Assembly: GCF_039535475.1 (NCBI RefSeq)
Contig: NZ_BAAAXG010000026.1
Coordinates: forward strand, 1,860,001-1,924,000
Direction of reading: 5' to 3'
DNA: 64,000 nt
DNA from: Streptomyces showdoensis
GTDB lineage: Bacteria > Actinomycetota > Actinomycetes > Streptomycetales > Streptomycetaceae
Of the stretch, positions 50,794 to 59,424 are shown piece after piece. Below the pieces are notes generated by a model that was not told where the DNA came from, searched no databases, and worked only from the letters and a program-made list of their open reading frames with translations. How positions within the stretch are numbered: position 1 is the stretch's first letter; each line of letters starts with the position of its first letter. Position numbers and translations under genes: made by a program.

Positions 50794-51407
50794 GCGTTCA
50801 GCTCCGCGAAGGCGGCCGGATCCGAGTCGTGGAAGAGGCGGTACCAGGCGTCCCGCCTGCCCTCGTACGCGCCGAGCCGGGCGAAGATCTCGCGGGCGAA
50901 GGCCACCGGCTCGGTCGGGCCCGCGGTGATGAGGTCGCCGGAGGTGACGGCGTCGGCCTCGGTGTAGTGGGCGGCGCCCGCGTAGCCGGTGGCGGCCAGG
51001 TAGAAGGAGGCGGCGCTGGTGTGCGGGCGGGTGTCGAGCAGGCCCTCGCGGGCCAGCCCGGCCGTGGCGCCGCAGATCGCGGCGACCGGGACGCCGGCGT
51101 CGAGGAAGGCCCGGGCCTTGGCGGTGAAGGGGGCGAGCTCCTCGCCCTCGTCGTACTTCTCGGCGCCCGGGAGGATCAGCAGGGCGCTGTCGGCGGGGTC
51201 GAGCGCGTCGAGGGAGAGGTCCGGGAGGATCCGGATCCCGGCGATCGTGGTGACGGGCTTGTCGGCGGCCGGTCCGACCGTGCGGACGGTGTAGCCGGCG
51301 CGGGCGAGCCAGGCGGTGGCGTGGCCCGTCTCCCAGTCGGCGAGCGTGTCGTAGACGGCGAGGTGGACGGTCTTCGGGGCCTCGGGGCTGTTCGTCATCG
51401 CATCCAT
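50790..51407 (-). CDS. DJ-1/PfpI-family protein
   Basis: 205 residues. Class I glutamine-amidotransferase-like fold with the nucleophile Cys in VPVAAICGATAGLAREGLLD and the preceding conserved Glu-containing loop ALLILPGAEKYDEGEELAPF. HTSAASFYLAATGYAGAAHY carries the partner His region. Members act as glyoxalases, deglycases, isonitrile hydratases or chaperones; this one cannot be specified. ATG 51407 overlaps the first operator palindrome and no ribosome site precedes it, so the message may be leaderless; ATG 51398 is the alternative. Confidence 0.88.
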   Translation of the reverse strand: MDAMTNSPEAPKTVHLAVYDTLADWETGHATAWLARAGYTVRTVGPAADKPVTTIAGIRILPDLSLDALDPADSALLILPGAEKYDEGEELAPFTAKARAFLDAGVPVAAICGATAGLAREGLLDTRPHTSAASFYLAATGYAGAAHYTEADAVTSGDLITAGPTEPVAFAREIFARLGAYEGRRDAWYRLFHDSDPAAFAELNA

Positions 51408-51441
51408 GACAGCAGACTGTCACTATGACAGCTTGCTGTCA
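51407..51441. promoter_or_regulatory. Two tandem 16-bp palindromic operators
   Basis: TGACAGCAGACTGTCA (51407-51422) and TGACAGCTTGCTGTCA (51426-51441) share outer arms TGACAG/CTGTCA and are 19 bases apart, roughly two helical turns. They cover the start of the DJ-1/PfpI-MarR operon. Autorepression by the MarR protein is the natural reading. Confidence 0.85.
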
Positions 51442-51572
51442 ATGAGAGGGGTCGTCCGCAGACCCGTCCGTGGACCCGCGCGGCAACGTCCGGCAACCTG
51501 TCTCGTCCGTCCCGGTCTCGGTGGACAAGATGGCCATGGCCCGCCCCACCTGCGGTTCCTTACCCTCGCCCC

Positions 51573-52934
51573 ATGACCCCTCATGTCGAGCCCGACCCCC
51601 AGGCCGGTGCGGCCGTCAAGGCCGCCGACCGCGCGCACGTGTTCCACTCCTGGTCCGCCCAGGGCCTGATCGACCCGCTCGCCGTCGCCGGCGCCGAGGG
51701 TTCGTACTTCTGGGACTACGAAGGAAACCGCTACCTCGACTTCACCAGCGGCCTCGTCTACACCAACATCGGCTACCAGCACCCGAAGGTCGTCGCGGCG
51801 ATCCAGGAGCAGGCCGGGAAGCTGGCGACCTTCGCGCCCGCCTTCGCCGTGGAGCCCCGCTCCGAGGCCGCCCGCCTGATCGCCGAACGCACCCCCGGCG
51901 ACCTGGACAAGATCTTCTTCACCAACGGCGGCGCCGAGGCCGTCGAGAACGCCGTCCGCATGGCCCGTCTGCACACGGGCCGGACGAAGCTGCTCTCCGC
52001 CTACCGCTCGTACCACGGCGGCACCAACACCGCGATCAACCTGACCGGCGACCCGCGCCGCTGGCCCTCCGACACGGCCTCCGCCGGTGTGAAGCACTTC
52101 TGGGCGCCGTTCCTCTACCGCTCGCCGTTCTACTCGGCGAACGAGGCCGAGGAGAGCGCCCGCGCCCTCCAGCACCTTGAGGACACCATCGCGTTCGAGG
52201 GCCCGCACACCGTCGCCGCGATCATCCTGGAGTCCGTGCCCGGCACCGCCGGCATCATGACCCCGCCGCCCGGCTACCTGGCCGGCGTCCGCGAGATCTG
52301 CGACAAGTACGGCATCGTCTTCATCCTCGACGAGGTCATGTCCGGCTTCGGCCGCACCGGCAAGTGGTTCGCCGCCGAGCACTTCGACGTCGTGCCCGAC
52401 CTGCTGACCTTCGCCAAGGGCGTGAACTCCGGCTACGTCCCGCTCGGCGGCGTCGCCATCAGCGCGAAGATCGCCGCGACCTTCGACAAGCGGCCCTACC
52501 CCGGCGGTCTGACCTACTCCGGTCACCCGCTGGCCTGCGCCGCCGCCGTCGCGACCATCCAGGTCATGGAGGACGAGAAGGTCGTCCAGCACGCCGCCCA
52601 CATCGGCGAGAACGTGCTCGGCCCCGGCCTGCGCGAGCTCGCCGAGCGCCACCCGTCCGTCGGCGACGTGCGCGGCCTCGGCGTCTTCTGGGCGCTGGAG
52701 CTGGTCAAGAACCGCGAGACCCGCGAGCCGCTCGTCCCGTACAACGCGTCCGGTGCGGACGCCGCGCCCATGGCGGCCTTCGCCGCCGAGGCGAAGAAGA
52801 ACGGCCTGTGGCCCTTCGTCAACATGAACCGCACCCACGCCGTCCCCGCCTGCAACGTCTCCGAGGCGGAGGCCAAGGAGGGCCTGGCGGCCCTCGACGC
52901 GGCGCTGACCGTGGCCGACGCCCACACGGTCTAA
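51573..52934 (+). CDS. Class III aminotransferase (omega-amino acid:pyruvate type)
   Basis: 453 residues, PLP-dependent. Motifs in order: [38 protein letters not shown] (phosphate loop), [55 protein letters not shown] with the PLP Asp, and the Schiff-base lysine in [20 protein letters not shown]. The subgroup includes taurine-, beta-alanine- and other omega-amine transaminases. A GntR regulator gene follows 66 bases later and may respond to its substrate. Strong codon bias suggests good expression. Confidence 0.93.
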   Translation: MTPHVEPDPQAGAAVKAADRAHVFHSWSAQGLIDPLAVAGAEGSYFWDYEGNRYLDFTSGLVYTNIGYQHPKVVAAIQEQAGKLATFAPAFAVEPRSEAARLIAERTPGDLDKIFFTNGGAEAVENAVRMARLHTGRTKLLSAYRSYHGGTNTAINLTGDPRRWPSDTASAGVKHFWAPFLYRSPFYSANEAEESARALQHLEDTIAFEGPHTVAAIILESVPGTAGIMTPPPGYLAGVREICDKYGIVFILDEVMSGFGRTGKWFAAEHFDVVPDLLTFAKGVNSGYVPLGGVAISAKIAATFDKRPYPGGLTYSGHPLACAAAVATIQVMEDEKVVQHAAHIGENVLGPGLRELAERHPSVGDVRGLGVFWALELVKNRETREPLVPYNASGADAAPMAAFAAEAKKNGLWPFVNMNRTHAVPACNVSEAEAKEGLAALDAALTVADAHTV

Positions 52935-53000
52935 CGTGACCGGCCCCCTCCTTCCACTGGACTAGGGTGTCCGGGAGCCGGACGGAGGGGGCCGACCACC

Positions 53001-53714
53001 ATGCCCGCGAGCGGAGCTGTCACCCGCAACACCCTGCGGCAGCAGATCGCGGACGCGCTGCGTGACGAAGTCCTCGCGGGGCGTCTGCAGCCCGGTGAGG
53101 AATTCACCGTCAAACAGATCGCCGAGCAGTACGGGGTGTCCGCGACCCCCGTGCGCGAGGCCCTCGTCGACCTCTGCGCCCAGGGCCTCCTCGACTCCGA
53201 CCAGCACCGCGGCTTCCGCGTCCACCAGTTCTCGGTGGCCGACTACCGGGGCATGGTCGAGGCCCGGATGCTCGTCGTGGACGGCATCTTCCGCCGCGCC
53301 GCCCCCCGCACCCCGCCCGCCGAACCCGACCTGTCGTACGGGGTCACGCTGGTCTCGATACGGCGCCGGGGCGAGGCGGCCGCCCGCGCGGCCCGCGCCG
53401 GCGAGCTCGAGGTCCTGATCGGCTACGACATCCGCTACTGGCGAGAGCTGGGGCGGCTGGTCTCCGCCAACGACCACATCGCCGACTTCCTGCACCGGCT
53501 GCGCGTCCAGGCCTGGGTCTTCTCGGTGCCCCGCCTGCGGGCGGACCGCGAGTTCACCCGCTGGCTGTGGAGCGGGCACGTGGAGCTCGTCGACGCGATC
53601 ACCCGCGGCGACGCGGAGGCCGCCGTCGCGGTCGTACGGGAGTACAACGCGCGGTCGCTGGAGTGGGCGGACCTGCTGGCGGACCAGGAGGGCCCGGAGC
53701 GGCGCACCGGCTGA
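53001..53714 (+). CDS. GntR-family (FadR-like) regulator
   Basis: 237 residues. Winged helix-turn-helix at about 8-75: LRQQIADALRDEVLAGRLQP, GEEFTVKQIAEQYGVSATPV, REALVDLCAQGLLDSDQHRG. The C-terminal all-helical ligand domain is of FCD/FadR type but shortened, with VEARMLVVDGIFRRAA and DFLHRLRVQAWVFSV. Sits directly downstream of the class III aminotransferase on the same strand, suggesting control of amino-acid or amine catabolism. Confidence 0.92.
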   Translation: MPASGAVTRNTLRQQIADALRDEVLAGRLQPGEEFTVKQIAEQYGVSATPVREALVDLCAQGLLDSDQHRGFRVHQFSVADYRGMVEARMLVVDGIFRRAAPRTPPAEPDLSYGVTLVSIRRRGEAAARAARAGELEVLIGYDIRYWRELGRLVSANDHIADFLHRLRVQAWVFSVPRLRADREFTRWLWSGHVELVDAITRGDAEAAVAVVREYNARSLEWADLLADQEGPERRTG

Positions 53715-53715
53715 G

Positions 53716-53880
53716 GTGCGGATCCGGGCCGAGCAGCGCCGAGCAGCGCCGAGCCGGGCGGATCCGGGCGGATCCGGGGCTGATCCGGACCGAGCAGCGC
53801 CGAGCCGGGCGGGTCCGGCCGGCACAGGGCGGATCCGGGCCGGGTCGGGCCCGGCCGAGGGGGTCCGTGCCGGGTTGAGG
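53716..53880. repeat. Degenerate 10-bp tandem repeats (GCCGAGCAGC / GGCGGATCCG)
   Basis: Units GAGCAGCGCC repeat at 53731-53755 and again near 53791, alternating with GGCGGATCCG and GCTGATCCGG units through about 53850. The tract starts two bases after the GntR stop. No gene is supported between 53715 and 53997. Confidence 0.8.
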
Positions 53881-53997
53881 CGGTTCCTCCGGGGGCAGTT
53901 CCCGGGCGGGGTGTGCGCGGGCGGAGGGCCCGACTACCCTGGCCGTCCCTGCAAACCGACCGTACCGACCCCGCAACTGACGGAGAGCGAGCCTCCC

Positions 53998-54651
53998 TTG
54001 GCCTGTGACCTGTGGCTGGTCCCCCTCGTCGACGTGCTGTGCCACAGCGCCGACAATCCCTTCGCCGAAGAGATCGCCGCCTACGACCACGCCCTCACCA
54101 CGGCCGGCCTGCCGACCGTGCCCGTCTACGCGTACATGCCGGGACTCACCGGGGACGTCGCCCCGGTCGCCGGCTTCGACTACGAGGCCCTGCACTTCCT
54201 GCGCCGCGCCTACCTGCTCCAGATGTGCGGGCTGCCGGTCGAGCCGGTCGGGGAGCTCGGCGGCGACTACGAGCAGCTCCTGGAGATGTTCGAGGCCACC
54301 GCGCAGCAGTCCCACCTGGTCTGGCACTACGACCACGCGGGCGCCTACGTGCCGGTCGACTTCCCCGCGCCCCTCTCCAACGACGAGCTCCTGGAGGGCG
54401 GCGGCCCGCTGGGCTCCTCGCACGGTCTCCTGCGCGAGCTGCAGTTCGTCGCGCCCGCGATCGGCATCGACCCGGCCAACCCGCCCGCCGCGCCCCGGGC
54501 CCCGGAGCGGCCCACCGCCCTGGAGGAGCCCGCCGCCCCCGTCCCGTACCAGGACGACAGCCCCTTCGCCCGCGAGCGGCACGTCTGGCTCGGCCTCCAC
54601 GCGGCGGCGACCCGCAGCCTGGGCCAGGGCTCGATGATCGTCCTGAGCTGA
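53998..54651 (+). CDS. Conserved protein of unknown function
   Basis: 217 residues from TTG 53998 (ACDLWLVPLVDVLCHSADNP), with GGAGAGCGAG upstream. The reading frame is open further upstream but that part is repeat-derived Arg/Gly sequence. Body: FAEEIAAYDHALTTAGLPTV, PVYAYMPGLTGDVAPVAGFD, YEALHFLRRAYLLQMCGLPV, YEQLLEMFEATAQQSHLVWH, YDHAGAYVPVDFPAPLSNDE. No membrane segment or signal. It looks like a conserved Streptomyces cytoplasmic protein; I cannot assign a family. The C-terminus is Pro/Ala-rich then RHVWLGLHAAATRSLGQGSM. Confidence 0.8.
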   Translation: MACDLWLVPLVDVLCHSADNPFAEEIAAYDHALTTAGLPTVPVYAYMPGLTGDVAPVAGFDYEALHFLRRAYLLQMCGLPVEPVGELGGDYEQLLEMFEATAQQSHLVWHYDHAGAYVPVDFPAPLSNDELLEGGGPLGSSHGLLRELQFVAPAIGIDPANPPAAPRAPERPTALEEPAAPVPYQDDSPFARERHVWLGLHAAATRSLGQGSMIVLS

Positions 54652-54749
54652 CGGGTCCCGACCCGGCCCCACGCGTCGCCCCACCCCCCACCGGGCAGGC
54701 ATCCGGCCAGGGGCCGCCGCCACCCGTACGGAATTCCCCCGTACGGGCC

Positions 54750-55496
54750 TCAGCGCGGCTCCGGCGGCCGCTGCCGCGGCATGTTCGGCCGGGTGCCCGG
54801 GGGCAGCGGGAAGCGGCCCGAGGGGTGCCCGCTCTCGGGGCGGGCCACCGAGGTGCCCACGGCCTGCAGGGCCAGCGGGGCCGGGCCCGAGCGGAACTCC
54901 ACCATCCAGTCCGCCGTCTCCGCCCGGACCAGCTCCGTCACGTCCTCCGAGAAGCGGCGCAGCACGCCCAGGCAGCGCTCGGCGGCCTCGCTGGCCGTGC
55001 CCTCCGTCGGACCGAGCACCTCGCGCACGCTCTCCGAGGCCCAGTCGAACTGGAGCGCCTGGAGGCGGCGCTGCACCGCCTGGGCGGTGGCCACGTCCCT
55101 CATCCAGCCCGAGGTGAGCCCGAAGTACCGGTCGCAGGCCAGACAGGCCGCGCCGAGCAGCAGCGAGAGGTAGCCCCAGCCGGCGGTGCCCTCGGCGGCC
55201 CCGGTCAGGTCGAGCAGCGGCAGCGCGGCGCCCGCGATCACCCCGAGGGCGGTGCCCACGCGCAGCGCCCGGGCGCTGCGGCGCTTCCAGACGCGGTCGG
55301 AGAGGTACCACTCGGCGGTGCGCAGCGCGTTCGACTCGACCCAGCGGTAGAGCTCGTCGAGGCGCTCGGCGGGCTCGCCCCAGTCGCCGAGGGGGAAGGG
55401 GGCCCCGGTCAGGTCGCGGTCCGGCGCCGGACCTCCGCCCTTGCCCGGGCCTTCGGGATTCCCCGGCTGCGGCTGCATGTCCGGCTGCTGGCTCAC
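54750..55496 (-). CDS. SLATT-domain two-helix membrane protein
   Basis: 248 residues. A Pro/Gly-rich N-terminal ~45 residues precede a helix with ERLDELYRWVESNALRTAEW, then YLSDRVWKRRSARALRVGTA, two membrane segments (LGVIAGAALPLLDLTGA; YLSLLLGAACLACDRYFGL), a long helix (ATAQAVQRRLQALQFDWASE), and a polar C-terminus. This arrangement matches SLATT domains (SMODS- and SLOG-associating two-TM effectors), predicted pore-forming partners of nucleotide-sensing defence systems. No SMODS or SLOG gene is adjacent here, so a housekeeping role is also possible. Confidence 0.75.
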   Translation of the reverse strand: MSQQPDMQPQPGNPEGPGKGGGPAPDRDLTGAPFPLGDWGEPAERLDELYRWVESNALRTAEWYLSDRVWKRRSARALRVGTALGVIAGAALPLLDLTGAAEGTAGWGYLSLLLGAACLACDRYFGLTSGWMRDVATAQAVQRRLQALQFDWASESVREVLGPTEGTASEAAERCLGVLRRFSEDVTELVRAETADWMVEFRSGPAPLALQAVGTSVARPESGHPSGRFPLPPGTRPNMPRQRPPEPR

Positions 55497-55756
55497 CGGG
55501 GAACTCCTCTGTTCAGCTCAGCGCTCGTGTCCTTCTGTGACGTGCGGTGCACGTGGTGCCTGCCCTTCCTACCGCCGAATGGTGGGCCGCGGGCCCGGAA
55601 TCCCGGGATTTCCGCCCTCAAGAGGGTCTTGATCAGGTAGAGGAGCCCGCAGTTTCTCACCCGAAAGTGTTGTGTCGGCACCCCGGTCGGGGACCACGTA
55701 GGCTCGGCTTACCGACATCCGCATCCGTATCCGCGTACGCAGACCAGCAGGAGTGA

Positions 55757-56098
55757 GTGACCGTGATCCCCGGTGGTGGCCAGCCCAACATGCAGCAGCT
55801 CCTCCAGCAGGCGCAGAAGATGCAGCAGGACCTCGCCCGCGCCCAGGAGGAGCTCGCGCGCACCGAGGTCGAGGGCCAGGCGGGCGGTGGCCTGGTCAAG
55901 GCGACCGTGACCGGCGCCGGCGAGCTGCGCGCCCTGGTGATCGACCCGAAGGCGGTCGACCCGGAGGACACCGAGACGCTGGCCGACCTGATCGTGGCCG
56001 CCGTGCAGGCCGCCAACGACAACGCGCAGCAGCTGCAGCAGGCCACGATGGGCCCGCTGGCGCAGGGTCTGGGCGGCATGCCGGGGCTGGGTTTCTGA
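55757..56098 (+). CDS. YbaB/EbfC-family nucleoid-associated protein
   Basis: 113 residues. [20 protein letters not shown] and [20 protein letters not shown] then [20 protein letters not shown] are the signature of YbaB/EbfC DNA-binding dimers, which usually sit beside recR as here. The C-terminus is [23 protein letters not shown] 55757 has AGGAG five bases upstream. The partner gene recR begins 116 bases later on the same strand. Confidence 0.95.
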   Translation: MTVIPGGGQPNMQQLLQQAQKMQQDLARAQEELARTEVEGQAGGGLVKATVTGAGELRALVIDPKAVDPEDTETLADLIVAAVQAANDNAQQLQQATMGPLAQGLGGMPGLGF

Positions 56099-56214
56099 CC
56101 CGGACGGCGGGCCCGCGGCCCCGTCCCCGGCCCGGCCGGCTTTCCCGTACACCTTCAAAGGCCGGTTTCCAGCCACTACCGTAAGAATCAAGCACTCCCG
56201 AGAAGGGCGTTCCG

Positions 56215-56814
56215 TTGTACGAAGGCGTGGTTCAGGACCTCATCGACGAGCTGGGCAGGCTGCCCGGCGTCGGTCCCAAGAGCGCGCAGCGGATCGCCTT
56301 CCACATCCTCCAGGCCGAGCCCACGGACGTGCGGCGGCTCGCGCAGGCGCTCCTGGAGGTCAAGGAGAAGGTCCGGTTCTGCGCGGTCTGCGGCAACGTG
56401 GCGCAGCAGGAGCAGTGCAACATCTGCCGCGACCCGCGCCGCGACCTCACGGTCATCTGTGTGGTCGAGGAGCCGAAGGACGTCGTGGCGATCGAGCGGA
56501 CCCGCGAGTTCCGCGGCCGCTACCACGTGCTCGGCGGCGCGATCAGCCCCATCGAGGGCGTCGGCCCGGACGACCTGCGGATCCGCGAGCTGCTGGCGCG
56601 CCTCGCGGACGGCGCGGTCACCGAGCTGATCCTGGCGACCGATCCCAACCTGGAGGGCGAGGCCACCGCGACGTACCTGGCGCGGATGATCAAGCCCATG
56701 GGCCTCAAGGTGACGCGTCTGGCGAGCGGGCTGCCGGTCGGCGGCGATCTCGAATACGCGGACGAGGTGACCCTGGGGCGTGCCTTCGAGGGGCGGCGGC
56801 TGCTAGATGTATGA
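56215..56814 (+). CDS. recR: Recombination mediator RecR
   Basis: 199 residues, full length from TTG 56215. N-terminal helix-hairpin-helix [20 protein letters not shown], a four-cysteine zinc site in [16 protein letters not shown], a Toprim core [34 protein letters not shown] and EVILAT-like [20 protein letters not shown]. RecR loads RecA at single-strand gaps with RecF and RecO. Gene order YbaB-recR is conserved widely. Confidence 0.97.
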   Translation: MYEGVVQDLIDELGRLPGVGPKSAQRIAFHILQAEPTDVRRLAQALLEVKEKVRFCAVCGNVAQQEQCNICRDPRRDLTVICVVEEPKDVVAIERTREFRGRYHVLGGAISPIEGVGPDDLRIRELLARLADGAVTELILATDPNLEGEATATYLARMIKPMGLKVTRLASGLPVGGDLEYADEVTLGRAFEGRRLLDV

Positions 56815-56861
56815 CGACCGGGTCCGTGCGCACGACGGCGCACTCTCAGGGAGGCTCCTCG

Positions 56862-57524
56862 ATGTCTGACGCCACACTGCACTCCATCACGCAGGATCCG
56901 GACGACTTCGCCGTCCAGATCGCGGACTCGATCGAGAGCTTCATCGTCGCGACGACCGAGGTCGCCAAGGGCGACGAGCCGGACAGCGCGGTGCCCTTCC
57001 TGCTCCTGGAGGTCTCCCAGCTGCTGCTCGCCGGCGGGCGGCTCGGCGCGCACGAGGACATCGTCCCGGACGAGCGGTACGAGCCCGACCCGGGCCCGGA
57101 CGTGGACGTGGACGAGCTGCGCATGGGGTTCGCGGTGCTCCTGGAGCCGGTGGACGTGTTCTCGGAGGTCTTCGACCCGTACGAGCCGCGCAAGGCCCCG
57201 GTCCCGGCCCGCATCTCCGACAACCTGGCCGACATCGTCACCGACCTGCGGCACGGCCTGGCCCACTACCGGGCGGGCCGCACCAGCGAGGCGCTGTGGT
57301 GGTGGCAGTTCTCGTACTTCTCCAACTGGGGCCCCACCGCCTCCGCCACCCTGCGCGCCCTCCAGTCCCTCGTCGCCCACGTCCGCCTGGACCAGCCGCT
57401 CGCCGCGCTGGACGGCCTCGACACGGACGAGGACCTGACCGAGGACGACCTCGCCGAGGAGGCGGGCCGCGTGATGGCCGAGGAGATCGCCGGCCCCCTG
57501 GGACTGGGCCGCCCGAAGGGCTGA
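56862..57524 (+). CDS. DUF5063-family protein
   Basis: 220 residues from ATG 56862, with GGGAGG in good position. Helical, acidic protein: ITQDPDDFAVQIADSIESFI, PFLLLEVSQLLLAGGRLGAH, FAVLLEPVDVFSEVFDPYEP, DNLADIVTDLRHGLAHYRAG and EALWWWQFSYFSNWGPTASA are the DUF5063 family pattern, function unknown. Lies 47 bases after recR and probably shares its transcript. The C-terminus is very acidic (LDTDEDLTEDDLAEEAGRVM). Confidence 0.88.
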   Translation: MSDATLHSITQDPDDFAVQIADSIESFIVATTEVAKGDEPDSAVPFLLLEVSQLLLAGGRLGAHEDIVPDERYEPDPGPDVDVDELRMGFAVLLEPVDVFSEVFDPYEPRKAPVPARISDNLADIVTDLRHGLAHYRAGRTSEALWWWQFSYFSNWGPTASATLRALQSLVAHVRLDQPLAALDGLDTDEDLTEDDLAEEAGRVMAEEIAGPLGLGRPKG

Positions 57525-57542
57525 GGGGCCGGGCGGGGCGTT

Positions 57543-57768
57543 TGGATAGCGGCGCTGTCTGGGTCGTTCTCGCGTGGATAGTGGCGGTGTCTGGGTCGTT
57601 CCCGCATGGATAGCGGCGCTGTCTGGGTCGCTCTCGCATGGGGAGCGGTGCTATCCACGCCCACCCTGTACGGAGAGCGGTGCTATCCACGCCCACCCTG
57701 TACGGAGAGCGGCGCTATCCACGCCGCCCTGCACGGAGAGCGGCGCTACCCACGCCGCCCCCGCATCT
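57543..57768. repeat. 32-bp minisatellite, seven units with a dyad core
   Basis: Three units starting TGGATAGCGGCGCTGTC lie at 57543, 57575 and 57607. Four units starting GGAGAGCGGTGCTATCC follow from 57639, 57671, 57703 and 57734. The period is 32 bp (31 once). Every unit keeps a near-palindromic core GATAGCGGCGCTGTC or GAGAGCGGTGCTATC, while the remainder differs between the two groups. The tract fills the space between convergent genes. Confidence 0.92.
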
Positions 57769-57775
57769 CGCCCCC

Positions 57776-58522
57776 CTAGAGCCGCCCCGCCTCCACGATC
57801 CGGCTCAGGAAGCGCTGGGTCCGTTCGTGGGACGGTGCGCCGAAGATCTCGGCCGGGGTGCCGCGCTCCAGGACGACGCCGTCGGCCAGGAAGCAGACCT
57901 GGTCGGCGACCTCGCGGGCGAAGCCCATCTCGTGGGTGGCGATGACCATGGTCATGCCCTCCTCCTTGAGGTCCCGGACCACGTTCAGGACCTCGCCCAC
58001 CAGCTCGGGGTCGAGCGCCGCGGTCACCTCGTCGAGGAGCAGCAGGCGCGGGCGGCTCGCGAGGGCGCGGGCGATGGCGACGCGCTGCTGCTGGCCGCCG
58101 CTGAGCCGGTCCGGGTACTCGCCGGCCTTGTCGCCGAGACCGAGCCGGACGAGCAGCTCGCGGGCCCGCTCCTCGGCCTCCCGGCGCTCCGCCTTGTGGA
58201 CGCGGCGCGGGGCGAGCGTGATGTTGTCGAGCACGCTCATGTGCGGGAACAGGTTGTAGGCCTGGAAGACCACGCCGATCCGGCGCCGTACGGTGTCGGC
58301 GTCGACGCGCGGGTCGGTGATCTCCTCGCCGTCCAGGAAGATCGCGCCGTCGTCGATCTCCTCCAGGAGGTTGGCGCAGCGCAGCAGCGTGGACTTGCCG
58401 GAGCCGGAGGCGCCGATGAGCACGGTGACCGAGTGCTGCGGGACCTCCAGGTCGACCTCGCGCAGCACGGGGTGCCCGGCGTAGGTCTTGCGGACGGATT
58501 CGAGCCTCAGGACCGCGGTCAT
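57776..58522 (-). CDS. Polar amino-acid ABC transporter ATP-binding protein
   Basis: 248 residues. Walker A VLIGASGSGKSTLLRC, signature DRLSGGQQQRVAIARALASR, Walker B LLLLDEVTAALDPELV, switch His in VIATHEMGFAREVADQ. Short single-domain ATPase of the GlnQ/HisP type. It ends the substrate-binding/permease/ATPase operon and its start overlaps the permease stop by four bases. Confidence 0.95.
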   Translation of the reverse strand: MTAVLRLESVRKTYAGHPVLREVDLEVPQHSVTVLIGASGSGKSTLLRCANLLEEIDDGAIFLDGEEITDPRVDADTVRRRIGVVFQAYNLFPHMSVLDNITLAPRRVHKAERREAEERARELLVRLGLGDKAGEYPDRLSGGQQQRVAIARALASRPRLLLLDEVTAALDPELVGEVLNVVRDLKEEGMTMVIATHEMGFAREVADQVCFLADGVVLERGTPAEIFGAPSHERTQRFLSRIVEAGRL

Positions 58523-59424
58523 ACGGTGCCTCCCTGCGACTGGCGCCGGTTCATGCGGGCCGTGACCCAGTCGGTGAAGCGGGTCATGGGGATGGTGAGC
58601 AGGACGAACACGAGGCCCGCGACGACGTACGGGGTGTAGTTGAAGGTCTTGCTGGAGAGGATCTGCGCCGCGTACACGGCGTCGACCGCGCCCGCGATGG
58701 AGACCAGGCCGGTGTCCTTCTGGAGCGACACCAGGTCGTTGAGGAGCGGCGGGACGACCCGGCGGACGGCCTGCGGCAGGACGACGAAGCGCATGGTCTG
58801 CGCGTTGGAGAGGCCGAGCGAGCGGGCGGCGGCGCGCTGGCTGGGGTGGACGCTCTCGATGCCGGCCCGGAAGACCTCGGCCATGTACGCCGAGTAGGTC
58901 AGCACGAGCGCGGTGCCGCCGAGCACGACGGGGTCGGTGGGGACGCCCTGGAGGCGCAGCGCGGGAACGCCGAAGATCACCGCGAGCAGGCAGATGATCA
59001 GCGGCAGGCCGCGGAAGAAGTCGACGTACGCGGTGGCCAGCGCGCGCAGCGGGAAGAAGGCCGGGCCGCGCAGGGTGCGGGCGACGGCGAGCAGCAGGCC
59101 GAGGACGAGCGTGACGGCGCCGCAGACGACGAGGAGCTGCAGGTTGAGCCAGAGGCCGTCGAGGACCTTGGGCAGCGCCTGGCGCGCGTACTCGGCGTTG
59201 AAGAAGGTCTCTTTGGTGCGCGGCCAGCCCGGGGAGCCGGTGACGACGAGGAAGAGCACCGTCAGGGTGAGGGCGGTGCTCAGGGTGGCGACCGCCGTCG
59301 CGCGGCGGGTGCGGGAGCGCTTGTAGCGCTCGCGCTCGATCCGCCGCTGCGACGGCCGGTACATGTGACCGGGGGCGTCCTCCCCGGCCTCCCCGGCGTT
59401 CCCCTGCTTCTCCACGGTGGTCAC
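58519..59424 (-). CDS. Polar amino-acid ABC transporter permease
   Basis: 301 residues from GTG 59424, whose GTGA overlaps the stop of the binding-protein gene. A long cytoplasmic N-terminus rich in Arg/Glu precedes about five membrane helices (LSTALTLTVLFLVVTG first). The ATPase-docking loop is AARSLGLSNAQTMRFVVLPQ with AVRRVVPPLLNDLVS. HisM/GlnP type, likely forming a homodimer as no second permease gene is present. Confidence 0.94.
   Translation of the reverse strand: MTTVEKQGNAGEAGEDAPGHMYRPSQRRIERERYKRSRTRRATAVATLSTALTLTVLFLVVTGSPGWPRTKETFFNAEYARQALPKVLDGLWLNLQLLVVCGAVTLVLGLLLAVARTLRGPAFFPLRALATAYVDFFRGLPLIICLLAVIFGVPALRLQGVPTDPVVLGGTALVLTYSAYMAEVFRAGIESVHPSQRAAARSLGLSNAQTMRFVVLPQAVRRVVPPLLNDLVSLQKDTGLVSIAGAVDAVYAAQILSSKTFNYTPYVVAGLVFVLLTIPMTRFTDWVTARMNRRQSQGGTV

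Noticed and set aside
55597..55613. AATCCCGGGATT palindrome upstream of YbaB
   Set aside because: Only 12 exact bases in GC-rich DNA, with no divergent regulator to bind it; not enough to call an operator.
57543..57768. CRISPR array
   Set aside because: Units are contiguous with a 32-bp period, the parts between dyad cores are also repeated, and there are no cas genes.
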